DNA from: Pedobacter kyungheensis
GTDB taxonomy: Bacteria > Bacteroidota > Bacteroidia > Sphingobacteriales > Sphingobacteriaceae
Direction: 5' to 3'
DNA: 64,000 bases
Assembly (NCBI RefSeq): GCF_000812965.1
Contig: NZ_JSYN01000021.1
Coordinates: 22,142-86,141 of the forward strand
Below the pieces are notes generated by a model. It made no database searches and had not been told where the DNA came from. It was given only the letters and a program-made list of their open reading frames with translations. Made by a program: the position numbers and the translations under genes. Shown here piece by piece: positions 9,422 through 17,753 of this stretch; position 1 is the first letter of the stretch; each line of letters opens with the position of its first letter.

Positions 9422-10094
9422 GGGGATGGATATGGAAAAAAGGCGGCTAGGGGCAAGGCTCCTTTTAATTGCTATGGTTTCGCTGCTGCTGGCGACTGCT
9501 ACACTTTCACGCTGCCAGGCGCAGACCTGGAATGAGATTTTCAAGCAGAAAAAAACGCAGATCAAGTACCTGGGCGAGCAGATCGCAGCCTTGCAGATGT
9601 ACTTGGAGTATGCTAAAAAAGGTTACCAGATGGTCAGCTCGGGCTTGCAGACCGTGAGGGACATTACCGGCGGAGAGTTCAATTTGCATCATGCCTTTGT
9701 GTCGGGATTGAAACAGGTGAGCCCTGCGGTCCGTGATGATATTCGTGTAGCGGAGATTGTCGCCTTGCAGGCGGCCATATTGAAGTCTTTTTCCGGGGTT
9801 AAGGGGAGTTCTTTCTTGAGTCCTGACCAGTTGGTTTACGTGGCCGAGGTGGCGGATGGGGTGATTTCAGATTGTTTGGCCGATATGGAAGAGCTGCTGC
9901 TGGTGATCTCCTCCGGCAAGCTGGAAATGAAAGATGATGAGCGCTTAAATAGGTTAGAGGGGATTTATGGGCGGATGCTGGAAAAATCAGGCTTTACACA
10001 AAGTTTTTGTAGCGAGGCGCGCCTGGTGATCCGGCAGAAACAGATGGAAGGCTTGACACTGGAAAGATTAAGGAGGTACTATGAGATTGAGTAA
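9408..10094 (+). CDS. TraI-like/TerB-like periplasmic coiled-coil protein, second of three
   Basis: A 228-residue protein with a signal peptide ending near RCQAQ and a helical mature part. It shares with the next gene the pattern GYxxVxxGxxxVxDIxxGxFxLHxxFxxGLxxVSPxVR, so the two are clear paralogs. In Bacteroidota such genes are often named after tellurite-resistance TerB, but nothing here shows tellurite handling. An internal ATG at 9432 has a better ribosome site (AAGGGG about 7 bases upstream) and may be the real start. Role: probable periplasmic channel or pilus-tip factor, by context. Confidence 0.7.
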   Translation: MMSTKGMDMEKRRLGARLLLIAMVSLLLATATLSRCQAQTWNEIFKQKKTQIKYLGEQIAALQMYLEYAKKGYQMVSSGLQTVRDITGGEFNLHHAFVSGLKQVSPAVRDDIRVAEIVALQAAILKSFSGVKGSSFLSPDQLVYVAEVADGVISDCLADMEELLLVISSGKLEMKDDERLNRLEGIYGRMLEKSGFTQSFCSEARLVIRQKQMEGLTLERLRRYYEIE

Positions 10095-10731
10095 ATGGTT
10101 TTTTGGATTTCTACTAATGGCCGCTTTGACGTTCGGTTTTCGCTTTACTGTCTCTGCCCAGAGCCAGGAAGTGCAACAGCTGGTGCTGAATGTAGAAAAG
10201 CTTAGCCAGCTGAAAAATATCCTTTCGGATATGAAACGCGGTTATGAGGTGATCGCTAAAGGCTATAAGGCGGTGAAGGACATTGCCCAGGGTAATTTCT
10301 CTTTGCATCAGGTGTTTTTGGACGGGCTTTGGCTGGTCAGTCCCGAGGTGCGCAGGTATTATAAGATTGCGGAGATCATTTCTTATCAAAAGGATCTGGT
10401 GTTGGAATATAAGGCGGCTTACAAACGCTTTTCTTCAGGTGGCAATTTCTCTGTTTCGGAGCTGGATTATGTTTCCAAGGTTTACGGCAAACTGGTGGAA
10501 GAAAGCCTGGATAATCTGGATAGGCTGGCGATGGTGATTACGGCGAACAAGATGCGCATGAGCGATGAGGACCGGTTAATGGCCATTGATCAGATTTTTG
10601 CCGAGGTGGAAGATCAACTCATTTTCCTGCGCTCATTTAACCACAAGACCAGTCTGCTGAACGTTCAGCGCCAGCAGGAAAAATCAGAGATCAAGGGTTT
10701 GGACTATTATTTTAAAAGGGAGGGCTTATGA
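10081..10731 (+). CDS. TraI-like/TerB-like periplasmic coiled-coil protein, third of three
   Basis: A 216-residue protein with signal peptide (cleavage near TVSAQ) and helical mature region. It is the paralog of the preceding gene and shares a tail motif with the first copy. It overlaps the previous gene by 14 bases and the traJ start by four, with an AGGAGG ribosome site about five bases before its ATG. Tight overlaps on both sides indicate coordinated, near-stoichiometric translation. Confidence 0.72.
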   Translation: MRLSKWFFGFLLMAALTFGFRFTVSAQSQEVQQLVLNVEKLSQLKNILSDMKRGYEVIAKGYKAVKDIAQGNFSLHQVFLDGLWLVSPEVRRYYKIAEIISYQKDLVLEYKAAYKRFSSGGNFSVSELDYVSKVYGKLVEESLDNLDRLAMVITANKMRMSDEDRLMAIDQIFAEVEDQLIFLRSFNHKTSLLNVQRQQEKSEIKGLDYYFKREGL

Positions 10732-11924
10732 GGTTGGTAAATTGTTTTAAGTTGTTTTTGATGGTCTTTGCTGGACTTCTGGTGATGCCGGGCTTTAGTT
10801 TTGCCCAAAGTGGAGGAGGGCTTGCGGGTTCGATCACCGGCCTGCAGCCAGTATTGGATAATGTATATCGGGATATGATGCCGCTCTGCTCGCAGCTGAT
10901 CGGGGTAGGGCGGGGACTTGCTGGATTCGGGGCATTGTGGTATATCGCCTCGCGCGTATGGCGCAGTCTGGCCAGCGGCGAGCCGGTTGATTTTTATCCT
11001 TTATTGCGCCCTTTTGCCCTGGGCCTTGCCATTGTGCTTTTCCCTTTGGTGATCGGTGTACTCAACGGCATCCTGCAGCCGGTGGTTTCAGCGACCGGAG
11101 GCATGGTGAAGAATTCCAATAGGGCGATTGAGGCGCTTTTGAAGCAGAAAGAAGCTGCTGTCCGCCAGAGTAAACATTGGCAAATGTATGTCGGGGAAAC
11201 AGGTTCTGGTTCAGAGGATAAATGGTACCGCTATACACATCCCAAGGATCCCGACCGGGAAGATGAAGGCGTTTTTGAGGGGCTTGGCAATGATATCAAA
11301 TTCCAGATGGACCGCATGTCGTACAATTTTCGCAATAACATTAAGGCCTGGATGAGCGAGGTGTTGCAGGTCTTGTTTGCTGCTGCTGCGCTTTGTATCA
11401 ATACGATCCGGACGTTTTACCTGATCGTGATGGCCATACTTGGCCCGCTGGTTTTTGGTTTCGCGGTCTTTGATGGGTTCCAGCATACTTTAACGGTCTG
11501 GCTGGCCAGGTACATCAATATTTTCATGTGGCTTCCGGTTGCCAATATCTTCGGCAGTATACTGGGTAAGATACAGGAAAATATGCTGCGCATCGATATT
11601 TCCCAGATCGGAGAGGCAGGTGACACTTTCTTTAGCTCCAGCGACGCGGCATATTTGGTGTTTTTGTGTATTGGAATCGTGGGTTATTTCACTGTTCCGA
11701 GCGTAGCGGGATATATCATCAATGCCGGTGGAGGTAATGCGATGGTGCAGAAAATCAATTCGCTGGTGGTAAGTGGTGGTATGGGGGCAGCTGGTATGGC
11801 CGCGGCCGGCGGCAAGATGGCGCAGGATGCTTTTGGCGATACTTACCGCAGGATGTCCGGTTCTTTTGATTCTGCTGAAGGGGGGGATTACTTCAAGGAC
11901 AAGGTGGCTGGTGAAAAGACTTAA
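10728..11924 (+). CDS. traJ: Conjugation protein TraJ (polytopic inner-membrane protein)
   Basis: A 398-residue protein with signal peptide (ends near GFSFAQ) and about five to six membrane segments, including ALCINTIRTFYLIVMAILGP and the motif FGFAVFDGFQHTLTVWLARYINIFMWLP, typical of Bacteroidetes TraJ. It is the VirB6-like channel protein. The C-terminal tail is rich in Gly/Ala (GGMGAAGMAAAGGK) and hydrophilic. Its start overlaps the preceding gene; a long structured gap follows before traK. Confidence 0.9.
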   Translation: MRLVNCFKLFLMVFAGLLVMPGFSFAQSGGGLAGSITGLQPVLDNVYRDMMPLCSQLIGVGRGLAGFGALWYIASRVWRSLASGEPVDFYPLLRPFALGLAIVLFPLVIGVLNGILQPVVSATGGMVKNSNRAIEALLKQKEAAVRQSKHWQMYVGETGSGSEDKWYRYTHPKDPDREDEGVFEGLGNDIKFQMDRMSYNFRNNIKAWMSEVLQVLFAAAALCINTIRTFYLIVMAILGPLVFGFAVFDGFQHTLTVWLARYINIFMWLPVANIFGSILGKIQENMLRIDISQIGEAGDTFFSSSDAAYLVFLCIGIVGYFTVPSVAGYIINAGGGNAMVQKINSLVVSGGMGAAGMAAAGGKMAQDAFGDTYRRMSGSFDSAEGGDYFKDKVAGEKT

Positions 11925-11941
11925 GCCTTATGTTCGATGTT

Positions 11942-11989
11942 GGTGTCAACTGGGCATAATAAGTTAACCTATTATGCCTGGATGACACC
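11942..11989 (+). promoter_or_regulatory. Two-tier hairpin between traJ and traK
   Basis: Outer arms GGTGTCA (11942-11948) and TGACACC (11983-11989) enclose symmetrical four-base internal loops and an inner stem GGCATAATA (11953-11961) with TATTATGCC (11970-11978), leaving an eight-base loop. Both arms pair perfectly. No T-run follows, so it is not a simple terminator. It may be an mRNA-stability or processing element that separates expression of the traE-J and traK-M halves. Confidence 0.55.
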
Positions 11990-12020
11990 GCAGATTCTTT
12001 AACCACATATATACATAACC

Positions 12021-12647
12021 ATGTTTGCACAACTTAAAAATATAGACCGTGCTTTTCAGCACATTAAAAAGTTCAGTATCGCTTTTCTCATTGTCTGCGT
12101 ACTGTTGTCGGGGAGTATCGTTTACCTGTGTTTTGACCAGATGAACAAGGCATCGGGGCGGGTACTGATCCTGTACAACGGTAAGGTGCTGGAGGCTTTT
12201 GCCTCGGAGCGAAAGGCTAACCTGAATGTGGAACTCAAAGACCACATCAAAACTTTTCACCGGTATTTTTTTACCCTGGACCCTGATGAAAAGGCCATTG
12301 CAGCTACAGTGGGAAAAGCGCTATACCTGGCAGATAACTCGGCAAAACAGGCCTATGATAACCTTCGGGAGTCAGGTTATTTTAATAACCTGATTGCTGC
12401 CAATATTTCGCAAGGCATCGACGTGGATAGTATTTCGCTCGACATTAACCGCGAGCCCTACGGTTTTGTCTGCTACGCGCGGCAGAAGCTGATCCGTTCG
12501 ACCAGTACGGTGTACCGCAGGCTGATCACTAGAGGGGATATCAGGGTACTTCAATCCCAGACCGATAACAACCCGCATGGGTTTTTGATCTGCCGCTGGG
12601 AAACGCTGCTGAACCAGGATGAATCTGCTAAAGCTGCTGCGCCATGA
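12021..12647 (+). CDS. traK: Conjugation protein TraK (VirB8-like)
   Basis: A 208-residue bitopic inner-membrane protein: short cytoplasmic start (MFAQLKNIDRAFQHIKKFSI), one membrane segment about residues 22-42, then a periplasmic domain. The length, the starting NIDRAFQHIK and the motif HIKTFHRYFFTLDPDE are those of Bacteroidetes TraK, the VirB8-like assembly factor. Its last codons overlap the traL start by four bases. Confidence 0.92.
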   Translation: MFAQLKNIDRAFQHIKKFSIAFLIVCVLLSGSIVYLCFDQMNKASGRVLILYNGKVLEAFASERKANLNVELKDHIKTFHRYFFTLDPDEKAIAATVGKALYLADNSAKQAYDNLRESGYFNNLIAANISQGIDVDSISLDINREPYGFVCYARQKLIRSTSTVYRRLITRGDIRVLQSQTDNNPHGFLICRWETLLNQDESAKAAAP

Positions 12648-12865
12648 GGTTTTCTGGGAAAAGGGAAAAGGAGCTGGAAAATGGTCAGGTTCGGTTTGCG
12701 GAGAAAGTTGCTGCGGGGATTCTTGGCGCGCAACGAAGACTTGCTGACTATTTGAACCGCAGGACGGCTGGCTTTTCCGCCCGGAGGTGGAGGACACTTC
12801 TACTGGGCTTCTGCCTGCTCTTTGGCAGCTATACCCTGTACCTGCTGATTGCAGCTATTTATTAA
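12644..12865 (+). CDS. traL: Conjugation protein TraL (DUF3989-like)
   Basis: A 73-residue protein with a basic, helical N-terminal two thirds and one C-terminal membrane segment (LLLGFCLLFGSYTLYLLIAAIY). Place and shape match DUF3989/TraL, a small inner-membrane protein between TraK and TraM. It is translationally coupled to traK. Sequence conservation in this family is low, so the position carries much of the weight. Confidence 0.8.
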   Translation: MRFSGKREKELENGQVRFAEKVAAGILGAQRRLADYLNRRTAGFSARRWRTLLLGFCLLFGSYTLYLLIAAIY

Positions 12866-12894
12866 TTATTCAATTCATTTAAACGATATCATTT

Positions 12895-13992
12895 ATGACA
12901 AAAAAAGAAGATGAAAACCTTATTGCTGAGGTTCAGGATGAAAAATCTAAACAAAAGATTAACAAGCACAAATTGCTGCTGGTACTTATTCCGGCAGTAT
13001 TGATATTACTTGCCGGGTTGGCTTATCACCTGTATAGCCAGTATGCTAAAGGGACGGTTGCATCTGCGAAGCCGGGTATCAATACTGCCTTGCCGGAGGC
13101 GAAGCTCGAAAAAGAGCAGCCCGTGGATAAAATGGGCTATTATGAAAAAGCCCGTCAGGATTCTGCGCATAGCGGCGCTTCAGGCTTAGATGCAGCGGCA
13201 GAAAAGCTGGGTTTTTCCGTGCCGGAGAATGCGCAGGAAAAGCAGATCGATGAAAAACTTGCGGCCATAAATGAGGTGATCGCTACCCCTCATGTGGCGC
13301 CGAAAACTGCGGTGCCGGTTTCATTGGGTTATAGCAATGCAGCGCCAATTTCCAAAGATGTGGATCGGCTGGAAACGCTGATGAAAGGTATGCAGGGTGA
13401 TGAGGGCGCTGATCCGGAAATGGACCAGCTGAGCGAGATGATGGATAAGCTGATTGCGGTGCAGAACCCCCAACTTGCTGCGCAGCTGTATAGAAAGAAA
13501 GATTCCGATGCCGCCCCGGACAGTTTGTTCAAAGCAATACCAGCAGTAGTGGCGATAGACCAGAAAGCCAGGCAGGGATCGGTGGTAGAGCTGCGGTTGC
13601 TGGATACGGTCGAGGTTAATGGAGTGATCCTTCCGGCTGGGCATGCTGTTTTTGGCCTGGCTGCTTTTTCTAACCAGCGGCTGAACCTGGAAATCAAAAA
13701 CATCAGGATTGGAACTTCGGTGATCCCGGTGAACCTTACTGTTTACGATAAAAGGGACGCTATGGTCGGGATCAATGCACCTGAGGCGCTTTTGAGCGAT
13801 GCGGTAAACGGTGGGGCTATTGATGCTACGGGGAGTATCGGCATTACTGGCTTTGATCTGACTACGCAGATCGCTGGGGCTGGCATTGATGCGGCCAGGT
13901 CGCTTTTGACCAAAAAGATCGGACGTATCAAGCAGAACCTGAAGGCAGGTTATCCTTTGCTGCTCAGGGACAATAGCAGAAAGCTGAAGTAG
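12895..13992 (+). CDS. traM: Conjugation protein TraM (VirB10-like)
   Basis: A 365-residue protein: cytoplasmic N-terminus, one membrane segment at about residues 24-48, a variable Ala/Lys/Glu-rich periplasmic linker, and a conserved C-terminal domain from about residue 220 (GVILPAGHAVFGLAAFSNQRL; INAPEALLSDA) typical of TraM. TraM is thought to bridge inner and outer membranes as VirB10 does. In CTnDOT-type operons traN follows directly; here a different gene follows, which leaves TraM without its usual outer-membrane partner. Confidence 0.9.
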   Translation: MTKKEDENLIAEVQDEKSKQKINKHKLLLVLIPAVLILLAGLAYHLYSQYAKGTVASAKPGINTALPEAKLEKEQPVDKMGYYEKARQDSAHSGASGLDAAAEKLGFSVPENAQEKQIDEKLAAINEVIATPHVAPKTAVPVSLGYSNAAPISKDVDRLETLMKGMQGDEGADPEMDQLSEMMDKLIAVQNPQLAAQLYRKKDSDAAPDSLFKAIPAVVAIDQKARQGSVVELRLLDTVEVNGVILPAGHAVFGLAAFSNQRLNLEIKNIRIGTSVIPVNLTVYDKRDAMVGINAPEALLSDAVNGGAIDATGSIGITGFDLTTQIAGAGIDAARSLLTKKIGRIKQNLKAGYPLLLRDNSRKLK

Positions 13993-14004
13993 CCGGGGAT
14001 AGCG

Positions 14005-15276
14005 GTGATACAACTAAAGGAGAAAGATGGACTGGCGGGCGAGCTGGTCAGGTACCTGGATGAGCAGGCTGGCCTAGGCTATAGCTGGGCGGTGTATGAC
14101 AGTGATCAGCCGGTTGGTGGGGTCTGGGATATCTTCTGTTTTAAGGATCAGTTCAGCGCCCTGCGTGATGCAGCAAAAAACCAGCAGATTTTTAACTGGC
14201 ATATTGCCCAGCCGATCTCAGAACTCCGCTGGGAGTTCGCAAGACAAGAGTATGAACTAAAAAAATTAAGCATGAATAGAAATTCGTTAGAAGCCTTCAG
14301 GGAGGAAGCAAAGGCGTTAAAAGTTCCTCAGAATATGATCGATGCAGCCGAGGTGCTCATGGAGCAGAATGTGCCAAAGATTGAAGTCTTTGGCCAGGTT
14401 CCGGCTGACCGGGGAATGATGGATGTCACCATTCACATCAAACAGTCCGGCCAAAGTGATTTTTATTACTTTAATAAATTCGATGTGGCCCTGAGTAAGG
14501 CTAAACCACTGGAAAACGATCACCAGTACCTGGTCATTAGTCAAAGCCCTGCCGATAAGGATAAAAACCTGCTCCGCAGATTTTCCAGTCCTATACAGGC
14601 TATGGATTACTTTAAGGCACAAAAAGGCAATGCGGAATTATCTACCGGTAAGGCCAGTGATAAAGACCTGCAGTACCGTGATACCCTTGCCACCATGAAA
14701 GATGGTAAAGTGGATTATGTGAAAAAAGAGTTCAGCCAGACTTTCCGCAGCCCGGTGATCCAGAATTCTCATTATGTGGACCGTGGTAAGGGTTTTAGCA
14801 TTGAGCAGGCAGCCAATATGTTGCAGGGCCGCGCGGTTTTTCGTGATGATCTGGTGAGCAGGGCTGGTGTGCAGTATAAGGCCTGGAATACTTATCAGTT
14901 CAATGAGCCAAAGGACAGGTATAATAACTATACCTTAAAGCAGTATGGTGAGGGTTACCGTTTTGATCTGAAAAAAGAACTGGCGAATTATGAGATCAAG
15001 GAGATGCAGCAGCCAGCTACGGCCAAACAGCTGGTTTCAAGGATCGAAAACGGCCATTCTCCGGTGGTGACTGTAATTGGTAAGGATGGTGAATCTAAAC
15101 CGCTACGAATTGAAGCGGTGCCGCGTTACGGCAACATTAACCTTTCTGAACCGGGTGGAAAGCCGGTAAAACGCGAGAATTACCAGAAAGAGCAGGTTAT
15201 CAGTCAGGATATGGGGAAAGAGAAGGGGCAGGCTAGAACCAGAGGCCAGCAGCAGGGCCAGGAAATGGGCATGTGA
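14005..15276 (+). CDS. ICE-type protein with DUF3945-like repeats
   Basis: A 423-residue soluble protein starting with GTG at 14005, 13 bases after traM. The first 85 residues form a small domain (YLDEQAGLGYSWAVYDSD). The centre contains LQGRAVFRDDLVSRAGVQYKAW followed by a YTLKQYGEGYRFDLKKEL-type segment, which resembles the repeat found in DUF3945-type proteins of Bacteroidetes mobile elements. The tail is Gln/Gly-rich and disordered. An internal ATG at 14272 could be a second start. It replaces traN in the operon. I infer an ICE-specific accessory role, perhaps with DNA or the relaxosome; nothing catalytic is visible. Confidence 0.55.
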   Translation: MIQLKEKDGLAGELVRYLDEQAGLGYSWAVYDSDQPVGGVWDIFCFKDQFSALRDAAKNQQIFNWHIAQPISELRWEFARQEYELKKLSMNRNSLEAFREEAKALKVPQNMIDAAEVLMEQNVPKIEVFGQVPADRGMMDVTIHIKQSGQSDFYYFNKFDVALSKAKPLENDHQYLVISQSPADKDKNLLRRFSSPIQAMDYFKAQKGNAELSTGKASDKDLQYRDTLATMKDGKVDYVKKEFSQTFRSPVIQNSHYVDRGKGFSIEQAANMLQGRAVFRDDLVSRAGVQYKAWNTYQFNEPKDRYNNYTLKQYGEGYRFDLKKELANYEIKEMQQPATAKQLVSRIENGHSPVVTVIGKDGESKPLRIEAVPRYGNINLSEPGGKPVKRENYQKEQVISQDMGKEKGQARTRGQQQGQEMGM

Positions 15277-15342
15277 AGATGTCTAATTCGCAATATTTTC
15301 GTTAAACAATTTATATATTCACTATTTAAACCCTAATTTATT

Positions 15343-15525
15343 ATGTCAACATTTCAAAAGTTAAAAGATTTGATCGCTTCAGCTGAAGCTGATGCAGTGA
15401 AGTTTCATGAGAGAGGCAATGGTGCTGCCGGTACGAGATTGCGTAAAGTTTATCAGGAAATCAAGGTGCTGGCGCAGGCTGGCAGGGCTGAGGTTACTGA
15501 GCTGAAAAACAAGCAAAGTAAATAA
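15343..15525 (+). CDS. Histone H1-like protein (Hc1 family)
   Basis: A 60-residue, Lys/Ala-rich helical protein. The pattern FQKLKDLIASAEADAVKFHERGNGAAGTR then a second helix is the signature of the Bacteroidetes Hc1/histone-H1-like proteins, which bind DNA and are often found on mobile elements. It is the last gene of the run and is followed by a strong terminator. Its own AT-rich 5' gap (about 65 bases) suggests it may also have its own promoter. Confidence 0.8.
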   Translation: MSTFQKLKDLIASAEADAVKFHERGNGAAGTRLRKVYQEIKVLAQAGRAEVTELKNKQSK

Positions 15526-15554
15526 CAGTAAACAAAGTTGTTTTGGGAATTATG

Positions 15555-15586
15555 GCCCTGCTCCGATTTGGGAGCAGGGCTTTTTT
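15555..15586 (+). terminator. Rho-independent terminator of the tra/Hc1 operon
   Basis: A perfect 10-pair stem (GCCCTGCTCC with GGAGCAGGGC), six-base loop, followed at once by TTTTTT. It lies 30 bases after the Hc1 stop and 20 bases before the convergent HNH gene, so it closes the tra transcript and may also serve in the opposite direction. Confidence 0.9.
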
Positions 15587-15604
15587 ACGGGTGTTTGTAA
15601 TGCG

Positions 15605-16591
15605 CTACTCTTCCAGATAACTGATTGTACCGGATTTATCAAGGTCTGTTATGGTTACCGTCATTTCCGTTTTTTGCACTTCTGTACTGCGGAGATTCAG
15701 GCGGGCCAGTTCCAATTTGTTAAAACCATATTTCAGGTCATGCATAGTCGGTATATAGGGAAATTGTGCGAAGCCGGATACACTGTCTTTGATGCTGAGC
15801 GGGATGGGCAGTTGAAACATAAATGACCCATAGGTCAGTCTGAACATCATATAAGGGTGGGACTCATCTGTTTGCGCTTTACGTTTCAAAACTATTGCAG
15901 AAATCCCTGCTTCGCGTTGGGTACTACTAACCTTTCCCTGCAGCATTGACAAGGCATCGAATTGAAACTGGCTCCCTTGATGACTTTTCTCATTTATCCA
16001 TTCCAGCGTTTTTGAAAAATTTGGCATTTCATCCTCGGGAACGAGCGTTAGCGCCATTTTGACAAAAGATTTGTATACGGCTATGGGGATATATCCGGGC
16101 ATTTTCTGGGTGATACGCACAATACCTGCCTGCTGATCGAAGTCGATATTTTCAGGTGGAACCTCCTTCCAGTCGATAAACGAGCCGGTAGTGGTTATTG
16201 CAGCATTTTCCATTTTATATTTGGGATACCCTTTCTTGCCACGTATTCCAGTAATGGTATGGTCCAGGTTCATAAAATTGGCAAATTGTGTTTCCAGTAG
16301 ACGTCCAAACTTATTGTTGCAGTCATCGCATTCATTATAACTGAACAACACGTTGTTTCCAATACAGCGGGGAAGTGCGTGTGCAATTTTTTTGAATTTG
16401 ACCACTGGCCAACGCTGATTACAAAACCGGCAAATTTTGTTATTAATACCCAGGAATTGCTTTGGGCTTCCGGCTGTAAGGTGGTGGTATGCCATGATCT
16501 GATATTGATGATCAATTACATTAAGGGCATTGAGCGCATCCCGATCAAAATTAGTATCACCATTATTGTAATTGTAAAACCATTTATCCAT
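15605..16591 (-). CDS. HNH/zinc-finger-type endonuclease-like protein, third gene of the AbiE operon
   Basis: A 328-residue protein with a treble-clef/HNH-like core: C54-x2-C57, H71 within HALPRCIGNN, and C88-x2-C91 within ECDDCNNKF. This arrangement fits HNH endonucleases whose zinc is held by two Cys pairs, with the His as the likely catalytic residue. The remaining 230 residues are a beta-rich domain unknown to me. Its start overlaps the AbiEii stop by eight bases, so it is co-translated with a toxin-antitoxin pair. A paralog with the same core lies at 43959-45083. A defence role is inferred from context. Confidence 0.65.
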   Translation of the reverse strand: MDKWFYNYNNGDTNFDRDALNALNVIDHQYQIMAYHHLTAGSPKQFLGINNKICRFCNQRWPVVKFKKIAHALPRCIGNNVLFSYNECDDCNNKFGRLLETQFANFMNLDHTITGIRGKKGYPKYKMENAAITTTGSFIDWKEVPPENIDFDQQAGIVRITQKMPGYIPIAVYKSFVKMALTLVPEDEMPNFSKTLEWINEKSHQGSQFQFDALSMLQGKVSSTQREAGISAIVLKRKAQTDESHPYMMFRLTYGSFMFQLPIPLSIKDSVSGFAQFPYIPTMHDLKYGFNKLELARLNLRSTEVQKTEMTVTITDLDKSGTISYLEE

Positions 16592-17753
16592 TTTCTGACT
16601 CGTTTTTCTCAGTGTAGATGAGTTTGATTACGCTGCTCCAATAGAAAAGGGCTTCACCTTTGGCCACAAATTTCAGTTTTTTGTTCAGGATTTGAAATTC
16701 GCGATGGGTGATGTGGTATTCAGAAACGGCTACTTTGGGATCAAATCTTTCTATGGTTGCTGTGCCTGAAAGGATAATAGCAGCCAGATAAGCTGCTTTT
16801 GCTGTCGCTACCTGTGCTTGCTCTATCCTAAAAGCGCCTTTGAACACGTAATGGCCAAACTGCCCTATACCTTTTGTCAGGTAACCATGGTGTTGCTTTT
16901 CCAAATCTCCAGCCTGATGCAAATTCCTGGCCAGTACCAGCGAGGTATTGATGGTATCGTGGAGAACTGTTTCCATGGATTCGATTTTTAGGTTGGCGCG
17001 GTATTTTATTTCGGCATCAACAATGGTCTGGTAGGCCTTTTTGAACGTATTCAGATCTTTGATACGGTCAAACAAACATCCAACGTCGAAGGCCTGTTTA
17101 ATGATTTCCATGAACATTTCAGACTGAATCTTTTCTCCTTTGCTGTTGCTTCCTTCACGGTGATAGGGTACTCCTGTTGTATTGGGTGCAAATGCGGTGA
17201 GTTTATCCCCGGCAATAGAACAAACATCCGGGGTAGTAACCATAATGGGGTCTCCATCTGTTAACAACCATTCTGTATGGATCGGGCGCTGGGTAAGCAC
17301 AGGGTAATGATTTTCGGCAAATAGAACATCAAGCAGGATTTCCTTTTCTGGCCGCTCCACAACCTGTCCTTCTTTGGTTCTGGTGGGCACATTGGAGCCG
17401 AAGGAAAATCCATAGTGTGCTTTTGGTATTCCCTGCTGGTAACTTCTTCTGTGATCAAGGCGGTATTTGGTAAAGCTACTGAGTTCGATCACCTTGTCCA
17501 GGTGCGATTCGAGTTCCTTCTGGCTTGTTCCTGCAGGTACGATAATATCAATGTCTACTGAGAACCGTTGTGGTTCTTCGAGCATTAAAATGAGGCTTGT
17601 CCCTCCTTTGAATATAAAATCAAGGCCGCTCAATTTCAATGCCTCCAATAAGTGAAGGGCATGGATCATATTTTCAATGAGACCTGGATCTTTTTTGTAT
17701 TGTGTTTTCTTTTCCGCCAGCCATTCTGCTGAGAGCGATTTAGGGTTAATCAT
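16584..17753 (-). CDS. AbiEii-type nucleotidyltransferase toxin
   Basis: A 389-residue type IV toxin of the AbiEii/nucleotidyltransferase class. The core reads KGGTSL at residues 49-54 followed by FSVDIDI with Asp67 and Asp69, the metal-binding pair of the superfamily; the downstream DKLTAFAPNTTGVPYHREG segment matches the conserved AbiEii Lys region. Characterised members add nucleotides to tRNA or other RNA and stop growth. It overlaps the upstream antitoxin gene by eight bases and the downstream HNH gene by eight, so all three form one operon on the minus strand. Confidence 0.88.
   Translation of the reverse strand: MINPKSLSAEWLAEKKTQYKKDPGLIENMIHALHLLEALKLSGLDFIFKGGTSLILMLEEPQRFSVDIDIIVPAGTSQKELESHLDKVIELSSFTKYRLDHRRSYQQGIPKAHYGFSFGSNVPTRTKEGQVVERPEKEILLDVLFAENHYPVLTQRPIHTEWLLTDGDPIMVTTPDVCSIAGDKLTAFAPNTTGVPYHREGSNSKGEKIQSEMFMEIIKQAFDVGCLFDRIKDLNTFKKAYQTIVDAEIKYRANLKIESMETVLHDTINTSLVLARNLHQAGDLEKQHHGYLTKGIGQFGHYVFKGAFRIEQAQVATAKAAYLAAIILSGTATIERFDPKVAVSEYHITHREFQILNKKLKFVAKGEALFYWSSVIKLIYTEKNESENG

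Noticed and set aside
9408..10731. Tellurite resistance operon from TerB-like naming
   Set aside because: No TerC/TerD partners; signal peptides and position place these proteins in the conjugation operon.
13321..14013. A 230-codon minus-strand frame opposite traM
   Set aside because: It lies wholly antisense to a well-supported traM, has no family motif and its composition mirrors the codon bias of the other strand.
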